Source: an uncultured Clostridia bacterium (GTDB taxonomy: Bacteria > Bacillota > Clostridia > Christensenellales > UBA1242). From it: a stretch of 12,054 nucleotides of DNA. The translations under genes were made by a program, and so were the position numbers. Every line of letters starts with the position of its first letter. The first letter of the stretch is position 1. Positions 1 through 5,202 of this stretch are shown piece by piece. The stretch spans positions 1-12,054 of the forward strand of contig CAMEUD010000030.1 of assembly GCA_945937975.1 (NCBI GenBank). Reading direction: 5' to 3'. A model generated the notes under the pieces. That model was not told where the DNA came from. It saw only the letters and a program-made list of their open reading frames with translations, and made no database searches.

Positions 1-290
1 GACTTCATTTTTATTTTTGATTTATTAAGTTTTTGAGATAAATAAAAAGCAACACATCTTGTTGCGTTTCCACACATTTTTGCTTTTGTTCCATCTTTAT
101 TATATATGTCAATACTTGCATCAAAATTTTTGCAATAGTTTATGACAATTATTCCATCACCACCAATACTAAAATTATGCTCACAAAGTAATTTGCATAA
201 TTTGGGAACATTAATTTCTTTTTTGTCTTTAATATTATCTATATATATGTAATCGTTTCCAAGTCCTTGCATTTTTATAAAAGATAACAT
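1..290 (-). CDS. dapF: Diaminopimelate epimerase, N-terminal part (cut by window edge)
   Basis: Converts LL-2,6-diaminopimelate to the meso form, the last step before lysine and the source of meso-DAP for peptidoglycan; a cytosolic, cofactor-independent racemase. The visible 96 residues open with MLSFIKMQGLGNDYIYID, which matches the family's N-terminal signature. They continue with the GGDG motif at residues 43-46 and reach MCGNATRC at 72-79, where Cys73 is the first of the two catalytic cysteines. The second cysteine and the C-terminal half lie beyond position 1. The ATG at 290 is preceded by GGAG (296-299) with 5-nt spacing, which fixes the start. The gene diverges from the yitT-type gene across about 105 bp. 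I see no convincing -35/-10 pair for it. Family assignment is very secure; completeness cannot be judged. Confidence 0.93.
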   Translation of the reverse strand, partial: MLSFIKMQGLGNDYIYIDNIKDKKEINVPKLCKLLCEHNFSIGGDGIIVINYCKNFDASIDIYNKDGTKAKMCGNATRCVAFYLSQKLNKSKIKMK

Positions 291-346
291 AATTTCTCCA
301 TATAGTTTGTATATTAAAAATTTTGTAAAATGTTGCGTTGCTATAA

Positions 347-375
347 TTGACACAAACTTTTGTTTCATATATACT
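347..375 (+). promoter_or_regulatory. Sigma-A type promoter of the yitT-family gene
   Basis: TTGACA at 347-352, a 17-nt spacer, then TATACT at 370-375: six of six and five of six matches to the housekeeping consensus. The predicted start near 382 leaves a leader of only about 14 nt, mostly filled by the ribosome binding site AAAGGA (385-390). Confidence 0.8.
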
Positions 376-395
376 ACACTCATTAAAGGATTTTT

Positions 396-1448
396 ATGAA
401 TAACAAGAAAAAAGTTATATTAAACCACTTTATCAATGTTTTTTTGATTTTGCTTGGTTGCTTTATTATGGGTAGTGCCTATAATATTTTTTATCGCCCA
501 CACGATATAGTCCTTGGTGGATTTGGTGGTATTGCAAATATTATTGGTTATCTTTTATCTCTCATTGGTGTCAACCTATCTATTTCAATAATATATATCA
601 TAATGAACATTATACTGTTTGCCTTTGCATTAAAATTACTTGGCAAAAAATTTGGAATATATGCTTTGTTTGGAATTTTTGGTTATGCACTATTCTTGGA
701 AGTCTGCAAGTTTATGCCATCACTTAGCGATGATTTGCTATTATGTTCCATTTATGGTGGTGTAATGTCAGGTATTGGCACAGGTATTGTTATTCGTGCC
801 GGTGGTAGCACTGGTGGTGGTGATATGTTGGGTTGTGTAATTAATCACAAGAATCCAAAAATATCTGTTGGCTGGGTTACAATTTGTGTTAATATTTTTG
901 TTGTTGCATTATCAATGATAATATATGGACTTAATCTCTCACTCTATGCCCTTATTGCAATTTACATTGGTGGCAAAATTGCCGATGTGTTAATCGAAGG
1001 CCCAAAATCAATTAAAGCGTTTTATATAATTTCCCCAAAGTGTGATGAAATTTGTGAACAGTTAAATACTCAACTTAAGCGTGGAGCAACAAAAATTGAA
1101 GGTTATGGCAGTTACACTCACAAACATTTGGAAGTAATTTTATCACTCGTTAGCACATATCAAGTAAGACAACTTAAAGAGATTGTGTATAACATTGATC
1201 CAAATGCTTTTATGTTCTCTGTTTCTGTTAAAGAAGCACTTGGCAAAGGATTTCACAAACTTGAAAGCAAAAAGAAAATGCTATTTACAAATGAAAAAGT
1301 AAAATTGCCAAACACTTTACCACAAAGTCAAAATTTCACATTATCTCCAACAGAACAACAAACTGTTGAGCAAGAAATTATTGATACAAAAGAAAACAAT
1401 ATCATCACCAATGAAGATAATCAAGAAAACAACAAAAAAGACAATTAA
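396..1448 (+). CDS. YitT family membrane protein with DUF2179 domain and low-complexity tail
   Basis: An integral membrane protein of the YitT/YvjA/YpjC group, whose substrate or role is not established. Hydrophobic segments lie at about residues 11-32, 40-58, 61-81, 86-104, 118-135, 158-180 and 183-200. The glycine-rich stretch RAGGSTGGGDML (134-145) is typical of the family. A cytosolic C-terminal domain at about 205-285 matches the DUF2179 region found in these proteins. After it comes an extra hydrophilic tail of roughly 65 residues, rich in Asn, Gln, Glu and Lys, which makes the protein longer (350) than the usual 280-290. The start is supported by AAAGGA five bases upstream and by the promoter at 347-375. 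The gene is a single transcription unit and ends at the shared hairpin at 1454-1491. Family call is firm; function is unknown. Confidence 0.88.
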   Translation: MNNKKKVILNHFINVFLILLGCFIMGSAYNIFYRPHDIVLGGFGGIANIIGYLLSLIGVNLSISIIYIIMNIILFAFALKLLGKKFGIYALFGIFGYALFLEVCKFMPSLSDDLLLCSIYGGVMSGIGTGIVIRAGGSTGGGDMLGCVINHKNPKISVGWVTICVNIFVVALSMIIYGLNLSLYALIAIYIGGKIADVLIEGPKSIKAFYIISPKCDEICEQLNTQLKRGATKIEGYGSYTHKHLEVILSLVSTYQVRQLKEIVYNIDPNAFMFSVSVKEALGKGFHKLESKKKMLFTNEKVKLPNTLPQSQNFTLSPTEQQTVEQEIIDTKENNIITNEDNQENNKKDN

Positions 1449-1453
1449 TATTA

Positions 1454-1491
1454 AAAAAATATGCCAATTTTAGTTTTTTGGCATATTTTTT
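1454..1491. terminator. Bidirectional terminator between yitT-type gene and truA
   Basis: A 14-bp perfect stem (AAAAAATATGCCAA at 1454-1467 pairing with 1478-1491) around a 10-nt loop. The A-tract on one side and T-tract on the other make it work on both strands. The truA stop codon (1470-1472) sits in the loop, and the right arm encodes the last truA codons, so the hairpin is partly coding. Confidence 0.85.
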
Positions 1492-2228
1492 AATTTTATA
1501 TCAAATAATTTCAAACCTTTTTCTTGCATTGTTATTGCTGGGTTTTTGCTTCTATCTTTTATCTCTAGCAAATTTGTTATATCATTTTCATTTAATTTAT
1601 TTTGACCACAAAGTATCATTGTTCCAGCAAGAATTCTCACCATATTATATAAAAAATTGTCTGCTGTAAAATACATTTTTATAAAATCATCTTCTTGCAA
1701 AATTCTAATATCAAAAATAGTTCTTTCAAAAGATGTTGTGTCATCATTGATGTTGCAAAATGATTTAAAGTTATGTTTACCCAAAAGGGGTTTGGCACAA
1801 TTTTGCATTTTGATTATATCAACATCGCCTTCAATAAAAACAGCATTTTTTGCAAGTAATGGTTTTATATGCTTACCTGTGTATATGGTATATTCATAAG
1901 TTTTGCTTTGAATATTTTTCCTTAATATATAATCAAGTGGAATTTCATAACTATTTTGACATTGAATATCTTTTGGCAAAAATCTATTTAATTTAAAACA
2001 TACTCTATCTTCTGGCAATTTTGTGTTGCAAACAAAAGCAAAATAAAATTTTTTTGCACTTACTCCCCTATCTGTTCTGGAACACCCTTCTATTGTTATG
2101 TTTTCGTTAAATAATTTGAATAAAGCCTTTTCAATTTCTAACTCAACAGTTTTGGAATTTCCATTTTTTTGGAAACCCAAATAATTCTTTCCATCATATT
2201 GTAATTCAATCAAAAATTTTCTTTTCAT
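1470..2228 (-). CDS. truA: tRNA pseudouridine(38-40) synthase TruA
   Basis: Isomerises uridines 38-40 in the anticodon stem-loop of many tRNAs. Length (252) is typical. The catalytic aspartate is Asp53 in CSRTDRGVSA (49-58), the family's conserved RTD-G-HA-type motif with Ser in place of the usual His. Other family signatures are the N-terminal LIELQYDGKNYLGFQ, YEYTIYTG around 111-118, and NFLYNMVRILAGTM (191-204). The next internal methionine is far inside the protein (Met141), so the ATG at 2228 must be the start, yet no Shine-Dalgarno sequence precedes it. An extended -10 box ends six bases upstream, which suggests a leaderless transcript. The gene is divergent from the tRNA gene and convergent with the yitT-type gene, so it is transcribed alone. 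Identity is very secure. Confidence 0.95.
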   Translation of the reverse strand: MKRKFLIELQYDGKNYLGFQKNGNSKTVELEIEKALFKLFNENITIEGCSRTDRGVSAKKFYFAFVCNTKLPEDRVCFKLNRFLPKDIQCQNSYEIPLDYILRKNIQSKTYEYTIYTGKHIKPLLAKNAVFIEGDVDIIKMQNCAKPLLGKHNFKSFCNINDDTTSFERTIFDIRILQEDDFIKMYFTADNFLYNMVRILAGTMILCGQNKLNENDITNLLEIKDRSKNPAITMQEKGLKLFDIKLKNMPKN

Positions 2229-2234
2229 AACATT

Positions 2235-2263
2235 ATGATAACATAAAATAGTAATTTTTGCAT
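2235..2263 (-). promoter_or_regulatory. Candidate leaderless promoter of truA
   Basis: On the minus strand an extended -10, TGTTATCAT, spans 2243-2235 (hexamer TATCAT at 2240-2235). A weak -35 (ATGCAA, 2263-2258, three of six) lies 17 nt upstream. Only six bases separate the -10 from the ATG, so the predicted +1 falls on the start codon. The weak -35 keeps confidence moderate. Confidence 0.45.
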
Positions 2264-2298
2264 ATAATTTTAAAGTGAAATTATTTTAACAAAAAGTA

Positions 2299-2327
2299 TT
2301 GACAAACTCGTTATGATGATATACACT
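2299..2327 (+). promoter_or_regulatory. Promoter of tRNA-fMet
   Basis: A perfect TTGACA at 2299-2304 followed by TACACT at 2322-2327 with a 17-nt spacer. An overlapping extended -10 reading (TG-A-TATACA, hexamer 2320-2325) would give a 15-nt spacer. Either places the start about 10-15 nt before the tRNA 5' end. Confidence 0.65.
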
Positions 2328-2344
2328 ATTATTGTTATTAATAT

Positions 2345-2420
2345 CGCGGGATAGAGCAGTAGGTAGCTTGTCGGGCTCATAACCCGAAGGTCGTTAGTTC
2401 GAATCTAACTCCCGCAACCA
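2345..2420 (+). tRNA. Initiator tRNA-fMet (anticodon CAT), CCA encoded
   Basis: A complete 76-nt cloverleaf with encoded CCA (2418-2420). The acceptor stem pairs GCGGGA with TCCCGC but leaves C1 opposite A72 unpaired, the hallmark of bacterial initiators that permits formylation and blocks elongation use. The anticodon stem is TCGGG/CCCGA around CTCATAA and includes the three consecutive G-C pairs that favour P-site binding. The D stem contains the A11-U24 pair seen in initiator tRNAs. The T arm reads GTTAG-TTCGAAT-CTAAC. It has its own promoter and terminator, so it is a single-gene tRNA unit lying divergent to truA. Confidence 0.96.
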
Positions 2421-2429
2421 TGAAAAATT

Positions 2430-2454
2430 GTTGCCCTTTGTGGCAACTTTTTTT
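2430..2454 (+). terminator. Terminator of tRNA-fMet
   Basis: A 6-bp stem, GTTGCC (2430-2435) with GGCAAC (2442-2447), a 6-nt loop and then seven T residues. It begins ten bases after the tRNA CCA end. Confidence 0.8.
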
Positions 2455-2465
2455 ATTTCATAACA

Positions 2466-2497
2466 AAAAAAACAACCAATGTTTTGGTTGTTTTTTT
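2466..2497. terminator. Terminator of the 83-residue gene, possibly bidirectional
   Basis: A 14-bp stem whose core is ACAACCAA (2472-2479) pairing with TTGGTTGT (2484-2491), flanked by an A-tract on the left and a T-tract on the right, with loop TGTT. It lies just after the stop of the minus-strand gene ending at 2504. It could also back up the tRNA terminator on the plus strand. Confidence 0.8.
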
Positions 2498-2503
2498 GCT
2501 AAA

Positions 2504-2755
2504 TTATTTTTCCAAATCGTATTTATTCTTTGAAGCAAATTCGTCATAAATTTTGTTAAAGTTTTCAATTCTACCCTTTCTAAATGTTGAAAGTCCAAGA
2601 ATATAACTTGCAAATTCTGCTTCTTCATTTGAAAGCATATCTCTATCCAAACTATAATTGAGATATCTTTCTATTTCAATATAGTTTGACCTTTTGTCGA
2701 ATTCATCTCTATCAAGCAAATAATTTAAAAAACTTATCATTTTATTATCTTTCAT
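2504..2755 (-). CDS. Hypothetical protein, 83 residues, helical and charged
   Basis: I do not recognise this protein. It is small, soluble and charged, with no signal peptide or membrane segment, and its composition predicts mostly helix. Two similar short segments, LLDRDEF (about residues 14-20) and SLDRDML (about 36-42), suggest a weak internal repeat. I start it at the ATG at 2755, preceded by AAGGGAAG. An in-frame GTG at 2788 would add 11 residues, but it overlaps the promoter spacer (-35 at 2807-2802, -10 at 2784-2779), so it is very unlikely to be transcribed. It lies 62 bp downstream of ndk on the same strand, has its own promoter, and ends at a strong hairpin. A good ribosome site, promoter and terminator make the gene real although its function is unknown. 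Confidence 0.72.
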   Translation of the reverse strand: MKDNKMISFLNYLLDRDEFDKRSNYIEIERYLNYSLDRDMLSNEEAEFASYILGLSTFRKGRIENFNKIYDEFASKNKYDLEK

Positions 2756-2778
2756 ATTTTCTTCCCTTTTGTGGCAAT

Positions 2779-2807
2779 ATCTTACCACACAACCATAGTT
2801 TAGTCAA
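2779..2807 (-). promoter_or_regulatory. Promoter of the 83-residue gene
   Basis: On the minus strand TTGACT (2807-2802), a 17-nt spacer and TAAGAT (2784-2779). The predicted start is near 2772, giving a leader of about 17 nt that holds the AAGGGAAG ribosome site. It rules out the in-frame GTG at 2788 as a start. Confidence 0.65.
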
Positions 2808-2817
2808 TAGGCAAATA

Positions 2818-3273
2818 TTATAAACTTGCTTCGCTATTTAACTTTGATTCTCTTAAAAGTTCTTCAAATATTTTAAGTTCAAATCTTGCAGCATCTTCAC
2901 TATCTGATGAATGAACAACATTTTCAGTTATTCTTCTTTCAAGACCTAATCCTTCTGGAATATCATATCTAATTGTTCCTGGTTGTGGATTTTTTGTTGA
3001 ACCAGCAAGCTCACGAATTATTGTGATTGCGTTTTCGCCTTCAACTTTCATTCCATAAGCTTTATCACTTGTGATATATGCTTCAAGTTCTGGGTAAAAA
3101 CCTTTGCCCACATGTTCATGATAGTGCATTTTTGCTCGTCTATCATCATATTTAATAAAACCTTCTTCCAAGATTTTTATTCCTGCATTTTCAAGTCTTC
3201 TTTTTACTTCTTTAATAACCCTTGGGTCATTTGCAAATTCAGGTTTTACCATAACATAAGATTGTTGTATCAT
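2818..3273 (-). CDS. ndk: Nucleoside diphosphate kinase
   Basis: Transfers the gamma phosphate from ATP to other NDPs through a phosphohistidine, balancing NTP and dNTP pools in the cytosol. The phosphorylated residue is His121 in NVVHSSDS (119-126). The family's ATP-binding lysine is Lys10 (MVKPE), with Arg87 before GSTKNP and Arg102 in GTIR. At 151 residues it is slightly longer than most. GTIR and the active His are 19 residues apart here rather than about 13, so there is an insertion of about six residues (around 103-116, ending in ERRITE). The His motif also reads HSSD rather than the usual HGSD. The start has a strong ribosome site (AAGGAGA), and a consensus promoter lies upstream. It is an atypical but probably active member. 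Confidence 0.93.
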   Translation of the reverse strand: MIQQSYVMVKPEFANDPRVIKEVKRRLENAGIKILEEGFIKYDDRRAKMHYHEHVGKGFYPELEAYITSDKAYGMKVEGENAITIIRELAGSTKNPQPGTIRYDIPEGLGLERRITENVVHSSDSEDAARFELKIFEELLRESKLNSEASL

Positions 3274-3300
3274 ATTTTTCTCCTTTACTAAACATTATAT

Positions 3301-3329
3301 ATTTTATATAAAAATTTAAATTTTGTCAA
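3301..3329 (-). promoter_or_regulatory. Promoter of ndk
   Basis: On the minus strand a perfect TTGACA (3329-3324), a 17-nt spacer and TAAAAT (3306-3301). The predicted start near 3294 leaves a leader of about 21 nt that carries AAGGAGA. Confidence 0.78.
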
Positions 3330-3398
3330 TGCTAAACTATATGAACACAATTAAAAAGCAAAATAATACCTAATTTTTAAAATTTGTGCTAAAATCTA

Positions 3399-3427
3399 TT
3401 GTAAAAAAAATTAAAATATTATAAAAT
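3399..3427 (+). promoter_or_regulatory. Candidate leaderless promoter of the LytM-like gene
   Basis: TTGTAA (3399-3404), a 17-nt spacer and TAAAAT (3422-3427). Six bases (GTTAGT) separate the -10 from the ATG at 3434, placing +1 on the start codon. No Shine-Dalgarno sequence exists upstream. Confidence 0.55.
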
Positions 3428-3433
3428 GTTAGT

Positions 3434-4495
3434 ATGAAAATTGTCGAATTTAAAGAATTGATTGAAAATGTAAATAAAACAAAAGACTCTAATAATAAAC
3501 GCTTATTATTAGAGAATTTGGAATTTGCAGAAAATCAACAAAATTTAAAATTTGAAAATACTTTTAATGGTGGGATTAATTACATAACAACAACATTTAT
3601 CAACAATGATAAAGTATATACATACTCTTTTAACAGTCTTTGCCTAAAAGTTACAGTAGACTCAAATTCAAAAAGAGATTACCTATCTTTTATTATTTCT
3701 AACAACAGTATTGAATTTGTTTCAAATTCACTAACAAAACCAAAGGTTCAACCAAAACCAAAAGAACAAACAGCAAAAAAAGGAATCATTACTCCAAGCG
3801 TTATTAAAAATGAACCAATAACAAAAAAATCAAAAAAAGAAAATAAAAAACCTATTGCAAAAGAAACAAAACAACAAGTTTTAGATGATGAAAAAATTAT
3901 TGAACAAATAAGTGAAGAAACTGGCAAAACAAAAAAAACATCAATAGCTGAAGAAAAAGCAAAATTAACACCCTTGAGCCTATTCAAGAAAATTGCTTTT
4001 TATGTTACATCAATAATTGTTGTTTGTGGCTTGGCTGTTTGTGTTGGACTATATTTGCCAAAATTGATTGGAAACAATAATGATGACAATGATAATAAAA
4101 TCGCAGGAACAACAAGTATTGTAACAAATGGAACAATATTAAAAACATATAGTATGAGTGAAACAGGTCCAAATCATGATGGTATAGATGTTACAAGCAG
4201 TGATAGAAAGGTTTACTCATATGCAAAAGGTTCTATTGTTAGCATTGACCCAGTAAAAGATGAAAATGGAAAAGTTTTATATTGCACAATAAAAATAAGA
4301 CACACAGCAATGCTCTACACTATTTACAGTTCAATACTCCCAGAAAGTTCTTTAAATGTTGGGCAAAAAATTGACTGTGGCGAATATTTGGGAATTATGA
4401 CACAAGCAGATTGCGAAGAAGAAACATACTATGTTCACTTCCAAGTTATGTTAGATAATAAAATTGTCGACCCAAAAGCATTTTATGTTGAATAA
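3434..4495 (+). CDS. Membrane-anchored LytM/M23-like protein with cytosolic N-terminal domain, probably non-catalytic
   Basis: The order is: an unrecognised cytosolic domain (about residues 1-100), a Lys/Glu/Pro-rich linker (101-182), one membrane helix (187-211), and an exported M23/LytM-type domain (about 230-353). The exported domain keeps the HxxxD zinc motif (His248, Asp252 in NHDGID) and the family beta-strand pattern up to the VGQ-G-YLG turn. The closing HxH motif reads YVH, with Tyr333 in place of the first, catalytic His and His335 kept. Loss of this residue suggests a binding or scaffolding role rather than peptidoglycan cleavage, as with the degenerate LytM proteins SpoIIQ and EnvC. 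The domain order differs from SpoIIQ, which has only a short cytosolic part, so I give no symbol. No in-frame Met lies upstream and the next one is past residue 238, so the start is firm although it lacks a ribosome site. It converges on the HicB-like gene. Confidence 0.75.
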   Translation: MKIVEFKELIENVNKTKDSNNKRLLLENLEFAENQQNLKFENTFNGGINYITTTFINNDKVYTYSFNSLCLKVTVDSNSKRDYLSFIISNNSIEFVSNSLTKPKVQPKPKEQTAKKGIITPSVIKNEPITKKSKKENKKPIAKETKQQVLDDEKIIEQISEETGKTKKTSIAEEKAKLTPLSLFKKIAFYVTSIIVVCGLAVCVGLYLPKLIGNNNDDNDNKIAGTTSIVTNGTILKTYSMSETGPNHDGIDVTSSDRKVYSYAKGSIVSIDPVKDENGKVLYCTIKIRHTAMLYTIYSSILPESSLNVGQKIDCGEYLGIMTQADCEEETYYVHFQVMLDNKIVDPKAFYVE

Positions 4496-4525
4496 AAAAA
4501 ATACCTAATTAGGTATCTTTTTTTT
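4496..4525. terminator. Bidirectional terminator between LytM-like and HicB-like genes
   Basis: A perfect 16-nt palindrome, ATACCTAATTAGGTAT (4501-4516), flanked by a run of A (4496-4500) and a run of T (4518-4525). This gives an intrinsic terminator for the plus-strand gene ending at 4495. It also serves the minus-strand gene ending at 4537. Confidence 0.75.
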
Positions 4526-4536
4526 ATTAATTAAAA

Positions 4537-4809
4537 TTAAATTCTAATTCCATTAGGCATAACAAAGCAATCAATAAGCATACATAAATTATTTGGATTT
4601 TGACTTTGAACTTTTTCAAATGTGCTTGGAGTTTCTAATTCTAAATCAAACTTTTCAGAGTAACTGCAATATACTTTCAAGCTATCTTTTGCAAACAAAA
4701 ATGCCTCCTCAGCGGTTTCAGCCTCTGTGGTTATGTTTAAATCTGGGAATAAAACTATGTACTTATCGTCTTCTTTATAAAAAATTGCAGGAAACAAAAA
4801 CTGTTTCAT
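4537..4809 (-). CDS. Orphan HicB-like protein lacking a DNA-binding tail
   Basis: The first 50 residues match the HicB fold: FPAIFYKEDDKYIVLFPDLN, then the ETAEEAFLFAKDSLKVY helix. HicB normally neutralises the HicA mRNA interferase and represses its own operon through a C-terminal ribbon-helix-helix or HTH domain. Here the protein stops soon after the strand MLIDCFV (about 77-83), so that domain is absent. No HicA-like gene lies on either side: the upstream small protein has no HicA glycine-Ser-His-His motif and is separated by a terminator. It has its own promoter and a good ribosome site (AAGGAG). It is therefore probably a stand-alone HicB-fold protein rather than half of a working toxin-antitoxin pair. 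Its target is unknown. Confidence 0.75.
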   Translation of the reverse strand: MKQFLFPAIFYKEDDKYIVLFPDLNITTEAETAEEAFLFAKDSLKVYCSYSEKFDLELETPSTFEKVQSQNPNNLCMLIDCFVMPNGIRI

Positions 4810-4840
4810 TTCTTACTCCTTACTACTCTAGTGTATTTAG

Positions 4841-4868
4841 ATTATCATATTTTTATGTTAATTGCCAA
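4841..4868 (-). promoter_or_regulatory. Promoter of the HicB-like gene
   Basis: On the minus strand TTGGCA (4868-4863, five of six), a 16-nt spacer and GATAAT (4846-4841, five of six). The predicted start is near 4834, about 25 nt before the ATG. Confidence 0.6.
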
Positions 4869-4881
4869 ACAAAATTAACAA

Positions 4882-4911
4882 AAAAGTTCAAGATAAAAAT
4901 CTTGAACTTTT
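4882..4911 (-). terminator. Terminator of the 63-residue gene
   Basis: A 13-bp perfect stem (AAAAGTTCAAGAT at 4882-4894 pairing with 4899-4911) around an A4 loop. On the minus strand it ends in a T run, 11 bases after the stop codon of the 4923-5114 gene. It separates that gene from the HicB-like gene. Confidence 0.82.
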
Positions 4912-4922
4912 AAAAAGACAAA

Positions 4923-5114
4923 TTACGCTTGTAAATCAACGTCTTCCTTTGCAATATTTTTCAATGATAAATCTTTTTTGTTTGTAAATTTTTTATCATT
5001 TTTCATAACGCTTGTTCTTTCAGGTATGTCAAAAGCTGCCACAACAGCGATTACTCTTAATGCTGGATTGGTTGTATTCCCGATGCTTGTTCTATTGCTA
5101 ATTCGTTTTTCCAT
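4923..5114 (-). CDS. Hypothetical small protein, 63 residues
   Basis: I do not recognise this protein. It is basic and polar, with one short hydrophobic stretch, ALRVIAVVAAF (about residues 18-28), too short for a membrane helix, and a Lys/Asp-rich C-terminal half. There is no cysteine, signal peptide or known motif. The start has one of the best ribosome sites in the window (GGAGG, 5-nt spacing), and a strong hairpin follows the stop, so translation is likely. It lies 88 bp downstream of the VanW-type gene on the same strand. It could be read from that gene's transcript or from a local promoter: a TATAAT lies at 5144-5139 and a TGGACA-like box at 5170-5165, but their 20-nt spacing is poor. 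Function cannot be inferred. Confidence 0.62.
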   Translation of the reverse strand: MEKRISNRTSIGNTTNPALRVIAVVAAFDIPERTSVMKNDKKFTNKKDLSLKNIAKEDVDLQA

Positions 5115-5202
5115 ATTTCCTCCAATGCTATTTACGCCATTATATTACCATATATTTTCTAGTTTGTCCATACCTAATTTTAATTTTTTTTAAAATTTAT
5201 TT

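Noticed and set aside
2756..2788. GTG start giving a 94-residue version of the 83-residue protein
   Set aside because: It overlaps the promoter spacer and lies upstream of the predicted transcription start; the ATG at 2755 has a ribosome site.
4593..4913. 106-codon plus-strand frame opposite the HicB-like gene
   Set aside because: No ribosome site or promoter, runs antisense to a recognised family, and its composition (Leu/Phe/Cys-rich) is typical of antisense shadow frames.
4809..5114. The 63-residue gene as a HicA toxin partner of the HicB-like protein
   Set aside because: No HicA glycine-Ser-His-His motif or double-stranded RNA-binding fold pattern, and a strong terminator and separate promoter lie between the two genes.
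3367..5181. Shared string TACCTAATTTT upstream of the LytM-like gene (3368) and after the VanW-type gene (5171), plus the related palindrome at 4501
   Set aside because: Short AT-rich match in unrelated contexts (upstream region, intergenic gap, terminator); no consistent position relative to promoters.
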